From the NCBI GenBank assembly GCA_041569895.1, contig JBFFXF010000027.1, forward strand, positions 1-40,417: DNA of 40,417 nt. The letters run 5' to 3'. Source of the DNA: JBFFXF01 sp041569895. GTDB lineage: Bacteria > Planctomycetota > UBA8108 > JACQVS01. Below, in pieces: positions 39,495 to 40,417 of the stretch. Within the stretch, counting starts at the first letter, position 1, and every line of letters starts with the position of its first letter. Position numbers and translations under genes: made by a program. The notes below the pieces were generated by a model. That model was not told the DNA's origin and did no database searches. It worked only from the letters and a program-made list of their open reading frames with translations.

Positions 39495-40346
39495 ATGAGC
39501 GAGACCAGACACTCGCTGATTCCGTGCTGCGTCGCCGAGTTCATCGGCACGTTCATCCTGATCTTCCTCGGCTGCGGCGCCGTGCACACGGCGGTGACGA
39601 CGGGGGCGTTGCAGGGGGCCTGGCAGGTGGCGGCGGTGTGGGGGTTCGCGGTGTGCCTGGCGATCTACGTCGTCGGGCGCATCAGCGGCGCGCACATCAA
39701 CCCGGCGATCACTCTCTGCCTCGCGGTGTGGAGCGGCTTCCCGCGGCAGCGCATCCTGCCCTACTGGGCCGCTCAGCTCCTCGGCGCGGCGACCGCGGCG
39801 GTGTTTCTCTACATGATCTTCGCGGGGACCATCACGCGCTACGAGCTCGACAACATGATCACGCGCGGCGCCCCGGGGAGCGAGGTCACCGCCGCGATGT
39901 ACGGCGAGTACTTCCCGAACCCGACGGTCAAGATCCACGATCCGTCGCGTGCCGTGGCCCACCAGAACCTCGGGGTCGCGGGCGCCATGCTCGCCGAGAT
40001 CCTCGCGACGGCCTTCCTCGCGCTCTGCGTCCTCGCGCTCACCGATTTCAAGAACCGCGGCGTCCCGGGCGCCAACCTGGCGCCGTTCTTCATCGGCATG
40101 ACGGTGGCGGTGCTCGTCGCGGTCTTCGGTCCGATGACCCAGGCCTGCCTCAATCCGGCGCGCGACTTCGGCCCGCGCATCGTCGCCTATTTCGCGGGCT
40201 GGGACAGCATCGCGCTCGGCACGCGCGGGTTCGGATCGACGCTGCTCGTCTACCTCGTCGCCCCGCTGAGCGGCGCCGTGCTCGGCGGCGCGCTCTACAG
40301 CGGCGTGCTGCGACCCGCGCACGAGCGCGCCGCGGCCGGCGACTGA
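39495..40346 (+). CDS. aquaglyceroporin (MIP family)
   Basis: A 283-residue inner-membrane channel with about six helices and both half-helix signatures: SGAHINPAITL near 75 and CLNPARDFGPR near 217. NPARD with Asp after Arg is typical of the glycerol-facilitator branch. The longer loop with DNMITRGAPGSEVTAAMYGE also fits GlpF-like proteins. It would let glycerol or water through by diffusion. ATG 39495 has GGGAGGG 5 nt upstream, a strong site. No glycerol kinase gene is within the window, so physiological substrate is uncertain. Confidence 0.92.
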   Translation: MSETRHSLIPCCVAEFIGTFILIFLGCGAVHTAVTTGALQGAWQVAAVWGFAVCLAIYVVGRISGAHINPAITLCLAVWSGFPRQRILPYWAAQLLGAATAAVFLYMIFAGTITRYELDNMITRGAPGSEVTAAMYGEYFPNPTVKIHDPSRAVAHQNLGVAGAMLAEILATAFLALCVLALTDFKNRGVPGANLAPFFIGMTVAVLVAVFGPMTQACLNPARDFGPRIVAYFAGWDSIALGTRGFGSTLLVYLVAPLSGAVLGGALYSGVLRPAHERAAAGD

Positions 40347-40374
40347 TCGGTCCCGCTCACCGTCCGCCCGGTCA

Positions 40375-40417
40375 GCGCTCGCCCCCACCGCGCTCGCCCC
40401 CACCGCGCTCGCCCCCA
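40375..40417. repeat. 15-bp tandem repeat at window edge
   Basis: GCGCTCGCCCCCACC occurs twice in full (40375, 40390) and a third time cut by the end of the window. The true number of copies is unknown. Confidence 0.8.

Overview
The window is a 40.4-kb piece of a very GC-rich bacterial chromosome. It most resembles a member of the Planctomycetota or a related environmental lineage. That placement is inferred from gene content: two very large secreted proteins with dockerin-like EF-hand tails, a Ser/Thr kinase fused to a formylglycine-generating-enzyme-like domain and followed by an ECF-type sigma factor, a secreted PQQ-like propeller beginning NWPQWRGP, and a secreted SMP-30 lactonase. No rRNA, tRNA, CRISPR array, integrase or transposase gene was recognised.

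Layout, left to right. 0.1-3.5 kb: a dihydroorotase-like gene followed by an FHA-GAF-PAS histidine kinase, both on the minus strand. 3.6-8.1 kb: leuS, a lower-GC HEAT-repeat membrane protein, and a DUF2293 protein. 8.4-11.7 kb: the kinase/FGE fusion and its sigma factor, with a strong hairpin-plus-T-run terminator in the leader. 11.8-16.6 kb: a possible Lys/Pro-rich small protein and a 1413-residue multi-propeller dockerin-like protein with a good promoter and an operator-like dyad. 17.1-19.5 kb: trmI and an SMP-30 fusion. 19.5-21.7 kb: a palindrome cluster, then an overlapping sulfotransferase/EamA transporter pair. 21.8-25.0 kb: a 1078-residue FN3-like repeat protein with a cohesin-like region and a dockerin-like tail. 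25.3-28.6 kb: a TPR protein, a tandem USP-like protein and an ion transporter (SLC13/NhaD/ArsB type). 29.0-34.6 kb: the PQQ-like propeller protein, then sucA-sucB of 2-oxoglutarate dehydrogenase. sucA has an in-frame amber codon at codon 59. 34.7-40.3 kb: Rieske ferredoxin, tandem GNAT, enolase-superfamily enzyme, UPF0173 hydrolase, nicotinamidase and an aquaglyceroporin.

The most unusual feature lies between the genes. Many intergenic gaps carry short hexamer arrays of the type GGGNNN (or CCCGNN on the other strand), many of which fit the G-quadruplex consensus. In four places such an array adjoins a conserved non-genic module. Two full-length copies (about 420-445 bp, inverted relative to each other) fill the convergent gaps at 28.6-29.0 and 37.5-37.9 kb, and partial copies lie at 6.1-6.3 and 27.0 kb. 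One G-array runs directly into a start codon at 36282. These elements, the GACCCTGGGTC palindrome cluster and the sucA amber are the best candidates for something undescribed.
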